Positions 52,171-61,284 of a DNA stretch of 64,000 bases are shown piece after piece (position 1 is the first letter of the stretch; every line of letters starts with the position of its first letter). The notes below the pieces were generated by a model. It was not told the DNA's origin. It ran no database searches and was given only the letters and a program-made list of their open reading frames with translations. The DNA comes from Cytobacillus dafuensis (GTDB lineage: Bacteria; Bacillota; Bacilli; Bacillales; Cytobacillaceae). The stretch covers positions 1,592,001-1,656,000 of the forward strand of contig NZ_CP042593.1 in assembly GCF_007995155.1 (NCBI RefSeq), in the 5' to 3' direction. Made by a program: the position numbers and the translations under genes.

Positions 52171-53049
52171 ATGGACAAGAAATTAGAAGAACTTAAAACA
52201 GAATATAAAAATATCCCAATTCCAGATGAACTAGATTTCGTTGTTGAAAGGGCATTAAAAAAAGGGAAGAAAAATAAAAGAGGTTATAAATGGATGGCTG
52301 GAACGGCTGCAGCTGCTATTCTTTTTATCGGAGGCATTAACATTAGTCCAGCTATGGCTAATTCTTTAGCAGAAGTACCTGTTGTTGGAAGTATCGTAAA
52401 AGTACTGACTTTTACAGAATTTAAGGTTGATGAAGATAAATACCAGGCAGATATAAAAGTACCAGCAATATCGGATTCAGAAAATGGAGAGTTAGCTCAA
52501 AGTCTGAACGAAAAATATTTAACTGAAGGAAAGGAACTATATGAGCAATTCAAGGCTGAGATGGATGAGCTGGAAAAAGAAGGTGGCGGACATGTTGGCG
52601 TTGACAGCGGTTATGAGGTTAAAACGGATAACGATCAAATTTTGTCAATCGGACGATATGTTGTGAATACTGTTGGTTCGTCTTCTACAGTCATGAAGTA
52701 TGATACAATCGATAAGAAAAACGATATCTTATTAAGCTTGCCAATGTTGTTTAAAGATGATAGCTATGTGAAGATCATTAGCGAGAATATACAAGAGCAA
52801 ATGAGAGAGCAAATGAAGGAATCTAATTTTGAAAAAGTATACTGGGTTGCTGATTCTGGTATCGAGGATAATTTGGAAGTATTTGAATTGATTAAAAAAG
52901 ATCAGAATTTCTATATTAATAAGGATGGAAAATTAGTTATTTCTTTTGATAAATATGAGGTTTCTCCAGGATCTATGGGGATTGTAGAGTTTGTCATTCC
53001 TACAGAAATTATTTCTGATGTGTTAGTCAGCAATGAATATATTAAATAG
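52171..53049 (+). CDS. rsiV: Anti-sigma factor RsiV (lysozyme-binding)
   Basis: A 292-residue single-pass membrane protein. A cytoplasmic sigma-binding N-terminus (residues 1-37) is followed by a membrane helix (WMAGTAAAAILFIGGINI, about 41-58). The extracytoplasmic part carries the DUF4163 and DUF3298 domains found in RsiV. In B. subtilis lysozyme binding to RsiV triggers its cleavage by signal peptidase and RasP, freeing SigV. GGGGGCTAATTAGT precedes the ATG. No oatA-like acetyltransferase follows, unlike the B. subtilis operon. Confidence 0.9.
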   Translation: MDKKLEELKTEYKNIPIPDELDFVVERALKKGKKNKRGYKWMAGTAAAAILFIGGINISPAMANSLAEVPVVGSIVKVLTFTEFKVDEDKYQADIKVPAISDSENGELAQSLNEKYLTEGKELYEQFKAEMDELEKEGGGHVGVDSGYEVKTDNDQILSIGRYVVNTVGSSSTVMKYDTIDKKNDILLSLPMLFKDDSYVKIISENIQEQMREQMKESNFEKVYWVADSGIEDNLEVFELIKKDQNFYINKDGKLVISFDKYEVSPGSMGIVEFVIPTEIISDVLVSNEYIK

Positions 53050-53209
53050 TCTTAACAGAGAAGAGAGGTCCTCTTCTCTTTTTTTTATAAAAATGAAACC
53101 AACGACATTTTATATTCAAGGTTCAACTTTTAATAAAAAGGAGAATTAACCTTTTTTATCCTTTCTACTTGAATTCATAAATTTCTTTCAATATAATATA
53201 TTTAGAAAA

Positions 53210-53323
53210 TTTTATTATTAGTCTACTAAAGCGAAGTTGGATTTCGATTTAGGATCTGCTAAGAAGACTGCATAAGAAAAAATAAGGTTTCGCGGAAAAA
53301 CATAGCGAACTCTTAATTTTTTC
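53210..53323 (+). repeat. R2 repeat, copy 5 (degenerate)
   Basis: TTATTAGTCTACTAAAGCGAAG, AGGATCTGCTAAGAAGACTG, CATAAGAAAAAATAAGG and a weak GTTTCGCGG...TAGCGAACTC hairpin are recognisable against the other R2 copies. It occupies the 317-base gap between rsiV and lcfB. Confidence 0.6.
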
Positions 53324-53330
53324 AATAAAA

Positions 53331-53348
53331 TGAATGATCATTCATTCA
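53331..53348 (+). promoter_or_regulatory. FadR-type operator upstream of lcfB
   Basis: TGAATGATCATTCATTCA fits TGAATGA-N4-TCATTCA, the operator I recall for the Bacillus fatty-acid-degradation repressor FadR (a TetR protein released by long-chain acyl-CoA). It is a near-perfect dyad, 18 bases before the lcfB start codon. B. subtilis lcfB is a FadR target. Confidence 0.8.
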
Positions 53349-53366
53349 TAAAAGGGGGAAGGGTCA

Positions 53367-54923
53367 ATGAATTTAACTCAACAACTCCAAGAAACGGCAA
53401 AAAATATGGCAAACAAACCAGCTTATTATTTTATGGACCAAATGAGTACATATGCAGAGCTTGATGGGGCTGTAACTAAATTTGCTGCTGGTTTAGAACA
53501 ATTAGGGGTAAAAAAAGGGGAGCATATTGCATTATTGTTAGGAAACTCTCCGCATTTTGTAATCAGCCTTTATGGGGCACTTCGTCTTGGAGCAACCGTT
53601 ATACCAATAAACCCCATTTATACACCTGATGAAATCGGATATATCATTAAAAATGGGGACGTGAAATCTGTTGTAATGCTTGATTTACTTCTGCCTTTAG
53701 CAGAGAAAATACACCTTGCATTACCAAAAGTAGAGAATTATATTATTTGCGAGACACCCCAAGGAAAGAGCTCTGATGTTGATATAACACGCCTATCCGT
53801 TTATCCAAAGTTGAAATCGTTTTCACAGGTTGTAGCTTCGGGAAGCTTAAGCTATAAAGGTCCTGAGCTAGATCATGATGATGTTGCTGTTATTCTTTAC
53901 ACTTCTGGTACAACTGGAAAACCAAAAGGAGCAATGCTTACACATAAAAATCTTTATAGTAATGCCAAGGATATTGGTGATTACTTGAATATGAGCGAGA
54001 ATGATCGCGTCATTACAACTCTTCCTATGTTCCATGTATTTTGTTTAACGGTTGCTTTAAATGCACCACTAATGAATGGTGCAACAATTATCATTGATCC
54101 TAAATTCAGCCCTAAGGAAATTTTCCGAATGGTTGATGAATATGAGGCAACAGTCTTTGCTGGTGTTCCAACGATGTATAATTTTCTTCTTCAGTATGCA
54201 GAAGCATACGGTGGCAACTTAAGCTCCCTTCGACTTTGTATTTCAGGCGGAGCTTCTATGCCTGTAGCGTTGCTAAATGGCTTTGAAAAAAAATTCAATG
54301 TCATGATCTCTGAAGGATACGGCCTTTCTGAGGCTTCACCTGTCACATGCTTTAATCCGCTTGATAGACCGAGAAAGCCTGGATCTATTGGAACTTCAAT
54401 CCTAAATGTAGAAAATAAAGTAGTTGACGAACTTGGTGAGGAGGTTCCAGTTGGAGAGGTAGGAGAATTGATTGTCCGAGGCCCTAATGTGATGAAGGGA
54501 TATTATAAAATGCCTGAAGAAACGGCTGCGACAATCAGAGATGGCTGGCTTTATACAGGTGATATGGCAAGAATGGATGACGAAGGCTATTTTTATATAG
54601 TTGATCGCAAAAAGGAATTAATTATCGTTGGAGGCTATAATGTATATCCTAGAGAAATAGAAGAGGTATTATATGATCATCCAGATGTAGTTGAGGCAGC
54701 TGCTGTCGGTGTACCAGATCCGAATCAAGGAGAAGCGGTTAAATGCTATGTAGTGAAGAAAAATCCTGACTTAACTGAAGCTCAGCTTCTCGAATATTGC
54801 AGTGAGCATTTAGCGAAATATAAAAATCCATCTACCATTGAGTTTATAGAAGAACTTCCAAAGAATACAACAGGGAAAATATTAAGGAGAGCTTTGAAAG
54901 CTCAAGTTTTGCAAAATCAGTAA
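53367..54923 (+). CDS. lcfB: Long-chain fatty acid-CoA ligase LcfB (YhfL)
   Basis: A 518-residue AMP-forming acyl-CoA synthetase. [16 protein letters not shown] (near residue 178), [36 protein letters not shown] and [11 protein letters not shown] with the catalytic lysine are all present. It activates long-chain fatty acids for beta-oxidation at the membrane's inner face. GGGGGAAGGG precedes ATG 53367, and a FadR-type box stands just upstream. An enoyl-CoA hydratase follows after a terminator. Position between lplJ and yhfN matches yhfL. Confidence 0.93.
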   Translation: MNLTQQLQETAKNMANKPAYYFMDQMSTYAELDGAVTKFAAGLEQLGVKKGEHIALLLGNSPHFVISLYGALRLGATVIPINPIYTPDEIGYIIKNGDVKSVVMLDLLLPLAEKIHLALPKVENYIICETPQGKSSDVDITRLSVYPKLKSFSQVVASGSLSYKGPELDHDDVAVILYTSGTTGKPKGAMLTHKNLYSNAKDIGDYLNMSENDRVITTLPMFHVFCLTVALNAPLMNGATIIIDPKFSPKEIFRMVDEYEATVFAGVPTMYNFLLQYAEAYGGNLSSLRLCISGGASMPVALLNGFEKKFNVMISEGYGLSEASPVTCFNPLDRPRKPGSIGTSILNVENKVVDELGEEVPVGEVGELIVRGPNVMKGYYKMPEETAATIRDGWLYTGDMARMDDEGYFYIVDRKKELIIVGGYNVYPREIEEVLYDHPDVVEAAAVGVPDPNQGEAVKCYVVKKNPDLTEAQLLEYCSEHLAKYKNPSTIEFIEELPKNTTGKILRRALKAQVLQNQ

Positions 54924-54931
54924 TTAGCTGT

Positions 54932-54961
54932 GCCAGACAGAAAAATGTCTGGCTTTTTTTC
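54932..54961 (+). terminator. Terminator of lcfB
   Basis: GCCAGACA/TGTCTGGC with a 6-nt loop and TTTTTTT tail. Confidence 0.92.
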
Positions 54962-55029
54962 ACTCTTGAAAGGGTTTTCATGAAATATATCGAATTGGAA
55001 CAGGTAGTAAACAAAAAGGAGTGAGGCAT

Positions 55030-55806
55030 TTGAGTTCTATCATGCTTGAAATGAAGGAGCATATTGCAGTCGTTACAATTAATCGCCCAGATGCAATGAA
55101 TGCTTTTAATTATAATACACTTATAGAGCTTCAAGCCGTAACAGAGGAATTGCGGACGAATCCTGCTGTTCGAGTTGTTATATTTTCTGGTTCAGGTGAA
55201 AAAGCGTTTAGTGTAGGAGCTGATTTGAAAGAACGAAAAACATTATCTGAAGTTGAAGTAAGAAGAAATATTTATAAAATCGGTGAGGTTTTTACATTAA
55301 TTGATCAACTTCCACAGCCGACAATTGCAGCAATAAATGGATTTGCCTTTGGAGGGGGTATGGAATTAGCGTTATCATGCGATTTTCGGATTGCTGTTTC
55401 AGGAACATTGATGGGGCTTACGGAAACAAGTCTTGCTATTATCCCTGGGGCTGGAGGGACACAAAGATTGCCAAGATTAATTGGGCAAGCAAAGGCATTA
55501 GAGTTAATATTAACAGCTAAACGTCTAAGCTCTGAGGAAGCTTTAAGCATTGGCCTATTAAATCGAGTGACAGATAGGGAAAATCTCTTAAATGCTTGTT
55601 TTGAACTAGCAGGACAAATGCTTGCAAATGGTCCGCTAGCTCTTCAGCAGGCAAAGTTTGCTATTAAACAAGGGATGAGTGTAGATTTACAGACTGGTTT
55701 GCATATTGAAAGAAAAGCATACGAAGTTATTATTCCGACAGAAGATCGAATAGAAGCACTTTCAGCTTTTGCAGAAAAGAGAAAACCAAATTTTAAAGGG
55801 AAATAG
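55030..55806 (+). CDS. Enoyl-CoA hydratase
   Basis: A 258-residue crotonase with both catalytic glutamates: FGGGMELAL (near residue 110) and TETSLAIIPGAGGTQRL (near 132). EKAFSVGADLKE supplies the oxyanion hole. It hydrates trans-2-enoyl-CoA in beta-oxidation. The TTG at 55030 lies 8 bases after AAAAAGGAG. ATG 55042 is an alternative, and GTG 55021 is part of the site. A functional partner of lcfB by position, although a terminator lies between them. Contrast with YhaR, which lacks the glutamates. Confidence 0.9.
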   Translation: MSSIMLEMKEHIAVVTINRPDAMNAFNYNTLIELQAVTEELRTNPAVRVVIFSGSGEKAFSVGADLKERKTLSEVEVRRNIYKIGEVFTLIDQLPQPTIAAINGFAFGGGMELALSCDFRIAVSGTLMGLTETSLAIIPGAGGTQRLPRLIGQAKALELILTAKRLSSEEALSIGLLNRVTDRENLLNACFELAGQMLANGPLALQQAKFAIKQGMSVDLQTGLHIERKAYEVIIPTEDRIEALSAFAEKRKPNFKGK

Positions 55807-55838
55807 AGAATACAGCAATTGCTGTATTCTCTTTTTTA
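55805..55838 (+). terminator. Terminator of the enoyl-CoA hydratase
   Basis: AGAGAATACAGC-AATT-GCTGTATTCTCT perfect 12-bp stem with TTTTTT tail, beginning at the stop codon. Confidence 0.93.
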
Positions 55839-55960
55839 TTTAATAAAATTTTTTGAAAATAATAAAAAAGACTTGAATTTTGTCTATTAATAGATTTATA
55901 ATTTAGTGAATAAAAGCGCCAAAGCATAAAAGCGTTCATGTAAAAAAGGGGGATGAAAAA

Positions 55961-56980
55961 ATGATAAAGAAAATTAAGTGGTTAACTGCTGCTAGTTTAG
56001 TAGGAATTGCTTTACTTAGTGGCTGTGGAAGCGAGAATACAAACGGGACAGATAATTCTTCAGATAAAGAGGCGAAGAAAACATATAAGATAGGTGTAAC
56101 GCAATTTGCAGAACACCCATCTCTTGACGCAGCTACAGAAGGCTTTATTAAAGCTTTAGAGGATGAAGGATTTAAAGACGGAGAAAACACTGAATATATG
56201 ATTCAAAATGCACAAGCAGATATGAATAATACTCTAACCATTGCTAATAACTTTGTTGGTGATAAGGTTGATCTTATTTTCGCTAATGCTACACCAAGTG
56301 CTGTTAGTGCTCTAAATGCTACAAAGGAGATTCCTATTCTTTTCACTTCTGTAACCGATCCAGTCGGAGCAGGTTTAGTGGAAGCATTTGATAAACCAGG
56401 TGACAATATTACTGGAACTACAGATAATCACCCAGAAGGGACAGCTAAAACAATCAATTTTATTGCTGAAGAGATAGGAGCAAAAAATATCGGTGTCATT
56501 TTCAATGCAGGGGAACAAAATTCGGAGGTCCAAGTAGATCAAGTTAGAGAACTTGCCAAGAAGCAGGGGGCAAAAGTTGTTGAAGCTACAATCTCTACTT
56601 CTGCTGAGGTAAAACAAGCTGCAGAATCTTTAGTCGGACGTGTGGATGCGATATATATTCCAACAGATAATACAGTTGTTTCAGCATTAGAATCGGTCAT
56701 TTCCGTTGCAAATAGCAAGAAAATTCCTCTTTTTGTTGGTGAACTGGACTCAATGAAACGCGGAGCAATTGCAGCGAGCGGTTTCAATTACTTTGACCTT
56801 GGTTACCAAACTGGCAAAATGGCTGCAGAGATTTTAAAAGGCAATAAAAAAGCATCTGAAATTCCTGTTGAGCTTCCAAGCAGCTTAAAGCTAGTCATTA
56901 ATAAAAAAGCAGCTGAAGAACAAGGTCTTGAAGTGAAGCAGGAGTGGGAGAAAATCGCTGAGTTTTATGAAGGAGAATAA
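55961..56980 (+). CDS. ABC importer substrate-binding lipoprotein (TrpX-like)
   Basis: A 339-residue lipoprotein with signal peptide and lipobox LLSGC (Cys near residue 22). A Ser/Asn/Asp-rich linker and a two-lobed binding domain of the ABC_sub_bind (PF04392) type follow: IGVTQFAEHPSLDAATEGF, TPSAVSAL, ITGTTDNHP, VGELDSMKRG. Relatives in Firmicutes import tryptophan or other aromatic compounds; the ligand here is not shown by sequence. AAAAAGGGGG precedes the ATG. First gene of a three-gene importer operon. Confidence 0.88.
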   Translation: MIKKIKWLTAASLVGIALLSGCGSENTNGTDNSSDKEAKKTYKIGVTQFAEHPSLDAATEGFIKALEDEGFKDGENTEYMIQNAQADMNNTLTIANNFVGDKVDLIFANATPSAVSALNATKEIPILFTSVTDPVGAGLVEAFDKPGDNITGTTDNHPEGTAKTINFIAEEIGAKNIGVIFNAGEQNSEVQVDQVRELAKKQGAKVVEATISTSAEVKQAAESLVGRVDAIYIPTDNTVVSALESVISVANSKKIPLFVGELDSMKRGAIAASGFNYFDLGYQTGKMAAEILKGNKKASEIPVELPSSLKLVINKKAAEEQGLEVKQEWEKIAEFYEGE

Positions 56981-57064
56981 GTAAACTGCTGCAATCTTTG
57001 TTCTGCAAAGATTACGAATACAGTCTACATGTTACTTCCACATCAGTCAGAAAGGAAGAGTTAT

Positions 57065-58075
57065 ATGGCCACAGCTATCTTTGGTTCAATTGAGGCAGGT
57101 GCGATCTATGCCTTAATGGCACTAGGAGTCTACTTATCATTTAGAATACTAGATTTCCCTGATCTTACTGTAGATGGGAGCTTTGTGACAGGTGCTGCAG
57201 TCTCTGCTGTCCTTATAGTTGGAGGAATGAATCCATTTCTAGCAACACTTATTGCTTTATTTTGCGGATTTGCAGCAGGCTGCATCACGGGGCTGCTTCA
57301 TACAAAGGGGAAAATTAACCCATTATTATCTGGAATTTTAATGATGATAGCCTTGTATTCAATTAATTTAAGGATTATGGGGAAGTCAAATGTTCCTCTT
57401 TTATCAGAAGAAACCGTAATAACAAAATTAACTGCATTTTGGCAAGGCCTAGGACTTGATAATGGACTTCATGCCTTGTTTTCGGATTCTGGATTTGCGC
57501 CCAAAACGTGGGGAATCCTTATTCTCATGCTATTATTAGCTCTTGTCGTAAAAGTCATTATTGACAGTTTCTTAAAAACAGATTTTGGATTAGCTATTCG
57601 TGCGACAGGTAATAATGAAACAATGATTCGCAGCTTTTCGGCAGATACTGATTTATTAAAAATTATTGGTCTCGGTATTTCAAATGCACTGGTCGCACTA
57701 TCTGGTGCACTTATTGCTCAATATAACGGTTTTAGTGATGTTGGTATGGGAATCGGCATGATTGTCATTGGTCTAGCCTCTGTCATTATCGGAGAGGCCA
57801 TTTTTGGAGCGAAAACAATCGTAAGAGCCACCTTTGCTGTTATAGGTGGAGCGATTTTGTATCGGCTTATTGTCACACTTGCACTTAGGGTTGATTTTCT
57901 TGAAACAGGAGACATGAAGCTCATAACAGCATTTATCGTTGTTTGCGCTTTAGTTGTGCCAAAAATTGTTGAAAGGCAGCGAGAAAATCAGCGAAAAAAG
58001 CGGCGATTAGTTCAATCTAAACAAAAAGCAAACGAGAGTGGTGAGCAGCTTGCTGCAATTAAAACAAATTCATAA
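57065..58075 (+). CDS. ABC importer permease (BPD_transp_2 type)
   Basis: A 336-residue permease with about nine hydrophobic segments and the family block FRILDFPDLTVDGSFVTGAA near the N-terminus. A basic cytoplasmic tail (RQRENQRKKRRLVQSKQK) follows the last helix. Partner of the TrpX-like lipoprotein and the next ATPase. The start is ATG 57065 after AGAAAGGAAGAG; a 12-codon longer frame is less likely. It overlaps the ATPase gene by about 30 bases. Confidence 0.88.
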   Translation: MATAIFGSIEAGAIYALMALGVYLSFRILDFPDLTVDGSFVTGAAVSAVLIVGGMNPFLATLIALFCGFAAGCITGLLHTKGKINPLLSGILMMIALYSINLRIMGKSNVPLLSEETVITKLTAFWQGLGLDNGLHALFSDSGFAPKTWGILILMLLLALVVKVIIDSFLKTDFGLAIRATGNNETMIRSFSADTDLLKIIGLGISNALVALSGALIAQYNGFSDVGMGIGMIVIGLASVIIGEAIFGAKTIVRATFAVIGGAILYRLIVTLALRVDFLETGDMKLITAFIVVCALVVPKIVERQRENQRKKRRLVQSKQKANESGEQLAAIKTNS

Positions 58076-58844
58076 AGTCTTTAATGAAGGGACACCTGAT
58101 GAGAAAATAGCTCTCCGGCATATGAATCTGCATTTAAAGCCAGGTGATTTTATGACCGTAATTGGCAGTAATGGTGCGGGTAAGTCGACACTTATGAACC
58201 TTATTTCAGGAAAATTAATCCCTGATTTAGGTGAAGTCATTATCGATGAAAAAGACGTTACGACAGTGAAGGAATTTAAAAGGTCAAGATTGATTGGGCG
58301 TGTTTTTCAGGATCCAATGGCAGGAACTGCACCAGCAATGACAATTGAAGAGAATCTAGCTATTGCTTATTCAAGAACAACTTCCCGTGGATTAAAAAGA
58401 GGGGTAACGAAAGCAAGAAGGGATTTTTTCAAAGAGAAGCTTGAAACACTTCATCTCGGTTTAGAAAATCGTCTGCAAGCAAAGGTAGGTTTATTGTCAG
58501 GAGGAGAAAGGCAGGCATTATCGCTGTTAATGGCAACATTTACGGAACCGAAAATTCTCCTGCTTGATGAGCATACTGCTGCGCTTGATCCTTCTCGAGC
58601 TGAGCTTATTACGGCTCTTACGAAAGAAATCGTTGAAGCATATCATCTTACAACCTTAATGGTCACGCATAATATGCAGCAAGCACTTGATCTTGGAAAC
58701 AGGCTTATTATGATGGACAAAGGTCAGATTATTTTCGAAGCAAATGAAGAGAAAAAACAAAAATTATCGGTGGATAAGCTGCTAGAAGAATTCCAGAGAA
58801 TTCGCGGGGAAAAAATGAGCAGTGATAAGGCAGTACTAATCTAA
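58038..58844 (+). CDS. ABC importer ATP-binding protein
   Basis: A 268-residue ABC ATPase: Walker A GSNGAGKSTL (near residue 43), Q-loop VFQDPMAG, signature LSGGERQAL, Walker B ILLLDEHTAALDP (H after DE instead of P) and switch H in VTHNMQ. It energises the upstream permease. The start is uncertain: GTG 58038, GTG 58041 or TTG 58050 are all in frame, and only weak GAGAG/GGTGAG sites exist. The overlap with the permease gene suggests translational coupling. Confidence 0.87.
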   Translation: MVSSLLQLKQIHKVFNEGTPDEKIALRHMNLHLKPGDFMTVIGSNGAGKSTLMNLISGKLIPDLGEVIIDEKDVTTVKEFKRSRLIGRVFQDPMAGTAPAMTIEENLAIAYSRTTSRGLKRGVTKARRDFFKEKLETLHLGLENRLQAKVGLLSGGERQALSLLMATFTEPKILLLDEHTAALDPSRAELITALTKEIVEAYHLTTLMVTHNMQQALDLGNRLIMMDKGQIIFEANEEKKQKLSVDKLLEEFQRIRGEKMSSDKAVLI

Positions 58845-58883
58845 CTATCGAAGATGTTAACATAATAATTTGCCGATTAATCA

Positions 58884-58998
58884 GGGGTTGTCTCAAAAGC
58901 AAAGGCGTCAGAAACCACGAACACTATCTGCATCAATAAGCGAGTGAGATTCTAGATAGTGTATTATGTGATGACAGACACCTTTTGGGACAACCCCT
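58884..58998 (+). repeat. R4 long-palindrome repeat, copy 2
   Basis: GGGGTTGTC...GACAACCCC outer arms, with CATCAATAAGCGAGTGAGATTC in the middle, shared with the other two copies. It lies between the convergent ABC operon and the XRE-cupin gene and is the only visible terminator-like fold there. Confidence 0.8.
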
Positions 58999-59009
58999 TT
59001 GAAGTTTTT

Positions 59010-59561
59010 TCATGGATAGTACATAACAACTTGGCATCTCACCATATCTGATCCGATATTTTTATAGGTATGCATTTTATTTGCTAAAAATCGTATGGAA
59101 TTTCCTGTTTGAATCTGGATTTGCTGATTTCCTATGTGTACCTCTAGGAATCCTGTCATTACAGTTATGAACTCTTCGACTCCTTCAGTATGCTTATCAG
59201 ACGTATGCTTGCAGCCTGGTTCAATCTCTACTATATATATTTCGAACTTTTTTCGAGGATCGAAGGGGAAAATAGGGTAGACCCGGTAATCCCCTTTACT
59301 TTCCATAACAGGTGAGATCGACTTTAAGTCTACAAAGAGAACATCAGATGGCTCCTCCTTTATTAAAGAAGAAAATGAAACTTGAAGACCGCTTGCAATT
59401 TTCCATAATGTCGTGACGGTAGGGTTTGATTCTCCTCGTTCAATTTGCCCGAGCATCGCTTTGCTTACACCTGTAATTTCAGATGCAGCATCAAGGCTGT
59501 ATCCTCTTGTTTTACGTATGTTTCTTAAATTTTCTCCAATATTTTTTTGAATATTATCCAT
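59010..59561 (-). CDS. XRE-family regulator with C-terminal cupin domain
   Basis: A 183-residue regulator. HTH_3 domain at residues 6-60 (LRNIRKTRGYSLDAASEITG, MLGQIERGESNPTVTTLWKI), then a cupin fold from about 105 to 180 (HTEGVEEFITVMTGFLEVHI). Such HTH-cupin proteins control neighbouring transport or metabolic genes in response to small molecules. It faces azlCD divergently, so control of branched-chain amino acid export is plausible. The ATG at 59561 follows TTGGAGGAAAAA. Confidence 0.85.
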   Translation of the reverse strand: MDNIQKNIGENLRNIRKTRGYSLDAASEITGVSKAMLGQIERGESNPTVTTLWKIASGLQVSFSSLIKEEPSDVLFVDLKSISPVMESKGDYRVYPIFPFDPRKKFEIYIVEIEPGCKHTSDKHTEGVEEFITVMTGFLEVHIGNQQIQIQTGNSIRFLANKMHTYKNIGSDMVRCQVVMYYP

Positions 59562-59684
59562 TTTTTCCTCCAAAATAGTTGTGCGCTATAGCATACATAT
59601 GTATAATATGATTTATCGATAATCTATTATAACATACATAATATCTATTATAGTAAACTTCCGAATGGAATTTTAAATTTATTT

Positions 59685-59931
59685 GGCTTTGTTAAAGCTT
59701 AGTGTTGAAAATGCTATTTTGTTGTTGATTCTCGCTGCAGGCGCGAGATCCTCGAAAATGCATTCGCATTTCCTTCGTGCGGTGTTTATTCTAGGAAGAT
59801 TATTCAATGTCCTGCGGGAGAGCGAGTCAAAGGGAGACCCCGCAGGAGCGCTCTTCGACGAGGAGGCTTCCGGACCGCCCGCGAGCGTTAAGTGCCTGCA
59901 GCGGAAATCAACAGGGAAGTTTAATATAGCC
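59685..59931 (+). mobile_element. R1 MITE-like element, copy D (complete)
   Basis: GGCTTTGTTAAAGCTTAG left end and GAAGTTTAATATAGCC right end. The flanking 8-mers ATTTATTT (59677-59684) and ATTTATAA (59932-59939) share six bases. All internal blocks are present; CTCGCTGCAGG replaces GGAGCGGAAGG. It lies in the divergent promoter gap between the XRE-cupin gene and azlC, ending 10 bases before the azlC ribosome binding site. Confidence 0.8.
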
Positions 59932-59957
59932 ATTTATAAAAAAGGGTGGTGCGATCA

Positions 59958-60662
59958 TTGGCGGAGCTGGCAATGAATAAAACACAATCAGAATTTAGGA
60001 AGGGGTTTCAATCAGGTGTAAGCATTGCAATCGGATACGCACCTGTTGCCTTAACCTTCGGACTCCTTGCCAAAACAACAGGGCTGTCTTTTGGTGAAGC
60101 GGTATTAATGAGCTTAATCGTTTTTGCTGGTGCTTCACAGTATATCTCACTCAGCTTGCTAACGCTTGGGACTGGAATATTTGAAATTATTCTAACTACT
60201 TTTATTGTGAATATTAGGCATTTTCTAATGTCCGCAGCATTAAATGAAAAATGCGAAGAGGATCAACTTGTAAATAAAGCTATCTATTCCTTTGGGATTA
60301 CAGATGAAACCTTTTCTGTTGCTGCGATGCGGGATGACACAGTTACGACAGGCTATATGCTTGGGCTTAATCTAATATCCTATCTGAGCTGGGTAATTTG
60401 TTCTGGAATTGGTTTTTTACTTGGCGCTAGCCTTCCGCAATCCTTGCAGCAAAGCATGTCAATCGCCCTTTACGCTATGTTTATCGGATTATTAGTACCA
60501 ACTATGAAAAAAAGTGTTAAAGTAGTTTTTTTGGCCGCTTTAGCCGCGTGCTTTAATACAATTTTTACCTTAACGAATGCCTTTTCCACTGGCTGGGCAA
60601 TTGTTATTGCTACACTTCTCTCTGCAGTCATGATTGAGCTAATGGAAAGGGGTAAAGAATAA
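59958..60662 (+). CDS. azlC: Branched-chain amino acid exporter large subunit AzlC
   Basis: A 234-residue AzlC-family protein with about seven hydrophobic segments. FRKGFQSGVSIAIGYAPVAL at the N-terminus and FAGASQYISLSLL near residue 65 are typical. With AzlD it exports branched-chain amino acids or analogues. The start is uncertain: TTG 59958 lies eight bases after AAAGGGTGG, while ATG 59973 has GGCGGAG upstream. R1 copy D lies directly before it, so its promoter may be inside the repeat. Confidence 0.88.
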   Translation: MAELAMNKTQSEFRKGFQSGVSIAIGYAPVALTFGLLAKTTGLSFGEAVLMSLIVFAGASQYISLSLLTLGTGIFEIILTTFIVNIRHFLMSAALNEKCEEDQLVNKAIYSFGITDETFSVAAMRDDTVTTGYMLGLNLISYLSWVICSGIGFLLGASLPQSLQQSMSIALYAMFIGLLVPTMKKSVKVVFLAALAACFNTIFTLTNAFSTGWAIVIATLLSAVMIELMERGKE

Positions 60663-60679
60663 GCAGAGGGGGAGTAAGA

Positions 60680-60985
60680 GTGAGAAGTGAGATCGTTTGG
60701 ATGATAGTCGGGATGGGACTTGTCACTTATATTCCTAGAATGCTACCTTTTTTACTTTTTAAAGGGAAAGAATTACCATCATTTTTACAAGGAGTTTTGA
60801 AAAATGTCCCATCTGCTACTTTAGGGGCACTCATTTTCCCTGGTATTTTTTTTATTAATGAAGACATCTGGTTTGGTATATTGGGGGCAGCGGTTGCTTT
60901 CATTGCTGCCTACTTTGGAGCGAATGTCATTATTGTTGTCCTAGGTTCTATTGCCTTTTTATCTGTTTATTCATTTATTATGTAG
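60680..60985 (+). CDS. azlD: Branched-chain amino acid exporter small subunit AzlD
   Basis: A 101-residue AzlD protein with four membrane helices and the conserved YIPRMLPFLLFKGKELP (near residue 15). It partners AzlC, 17 bases downstream. The start is GTG 60680 behind AGAGGGGGAGTAA. A large hairpin and a terminator follow. Confidence 0.88.
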   Translation: MRSEIVWMIVGMGLVTYIPRMLPFLLFKGKELPSFLQGVLKNVPSATLGALIFPGIFFINEDIWFGILGAAVAFIAAYFGANVIIVVLGSIAFLSVYSFIM

Positions 60986-61002
60986 CTAATATTTAAAGAA
61001 AA

Positions 61003-61096
61003 CTCGCCGATTGGCGAGCCTTGGAAAGGCGAAGACAGAGGCGTAGTTGCACTTACACTTAATTCCTAAAATTGGCAACTACGTCGAATCATCTTC
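61003..61096 (+). repeat. Hairpin pair after azlD
   Basis: A small CTCGCC-GATT-GGCGAG hairpin is followed by a long stem: GAAGACAGAGGCGTAGTTGC (61031-61050) pairs with GCAACTACGTCGAATCATCTTC (61074-61095) with small bulges. The shape resembles dispersed Bacillus palindromes; no other copy was found in this window. Confidence 0.6.
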
Positions 61097-61132
61097 TGCG
61101 CTGGCAATTTATAATTTCTTAATGTGTGAAAA

Positions 61133-61160
61133 AAGCCGATTCATAAAAGAATCGGTTTTT
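61133..61160 (+). terminator. Terminator downstream of azlCD
   Basis: AAGCCGATTC/GAATCGGTT stem, 6-nt loop, TTTTT tail. Confidence 0.85.
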
Positions 61161-61284
61161 CTATTGCTCTTTTTGTCTAAGCTATACAAGGATGGGATTT
61201 GGATAGGACATAAGAAAATGTTCTAAATATTGATTTTTATACTAAACTAACTATATGAAGGGTTGTACAAAAGGGGGGAGTGAT

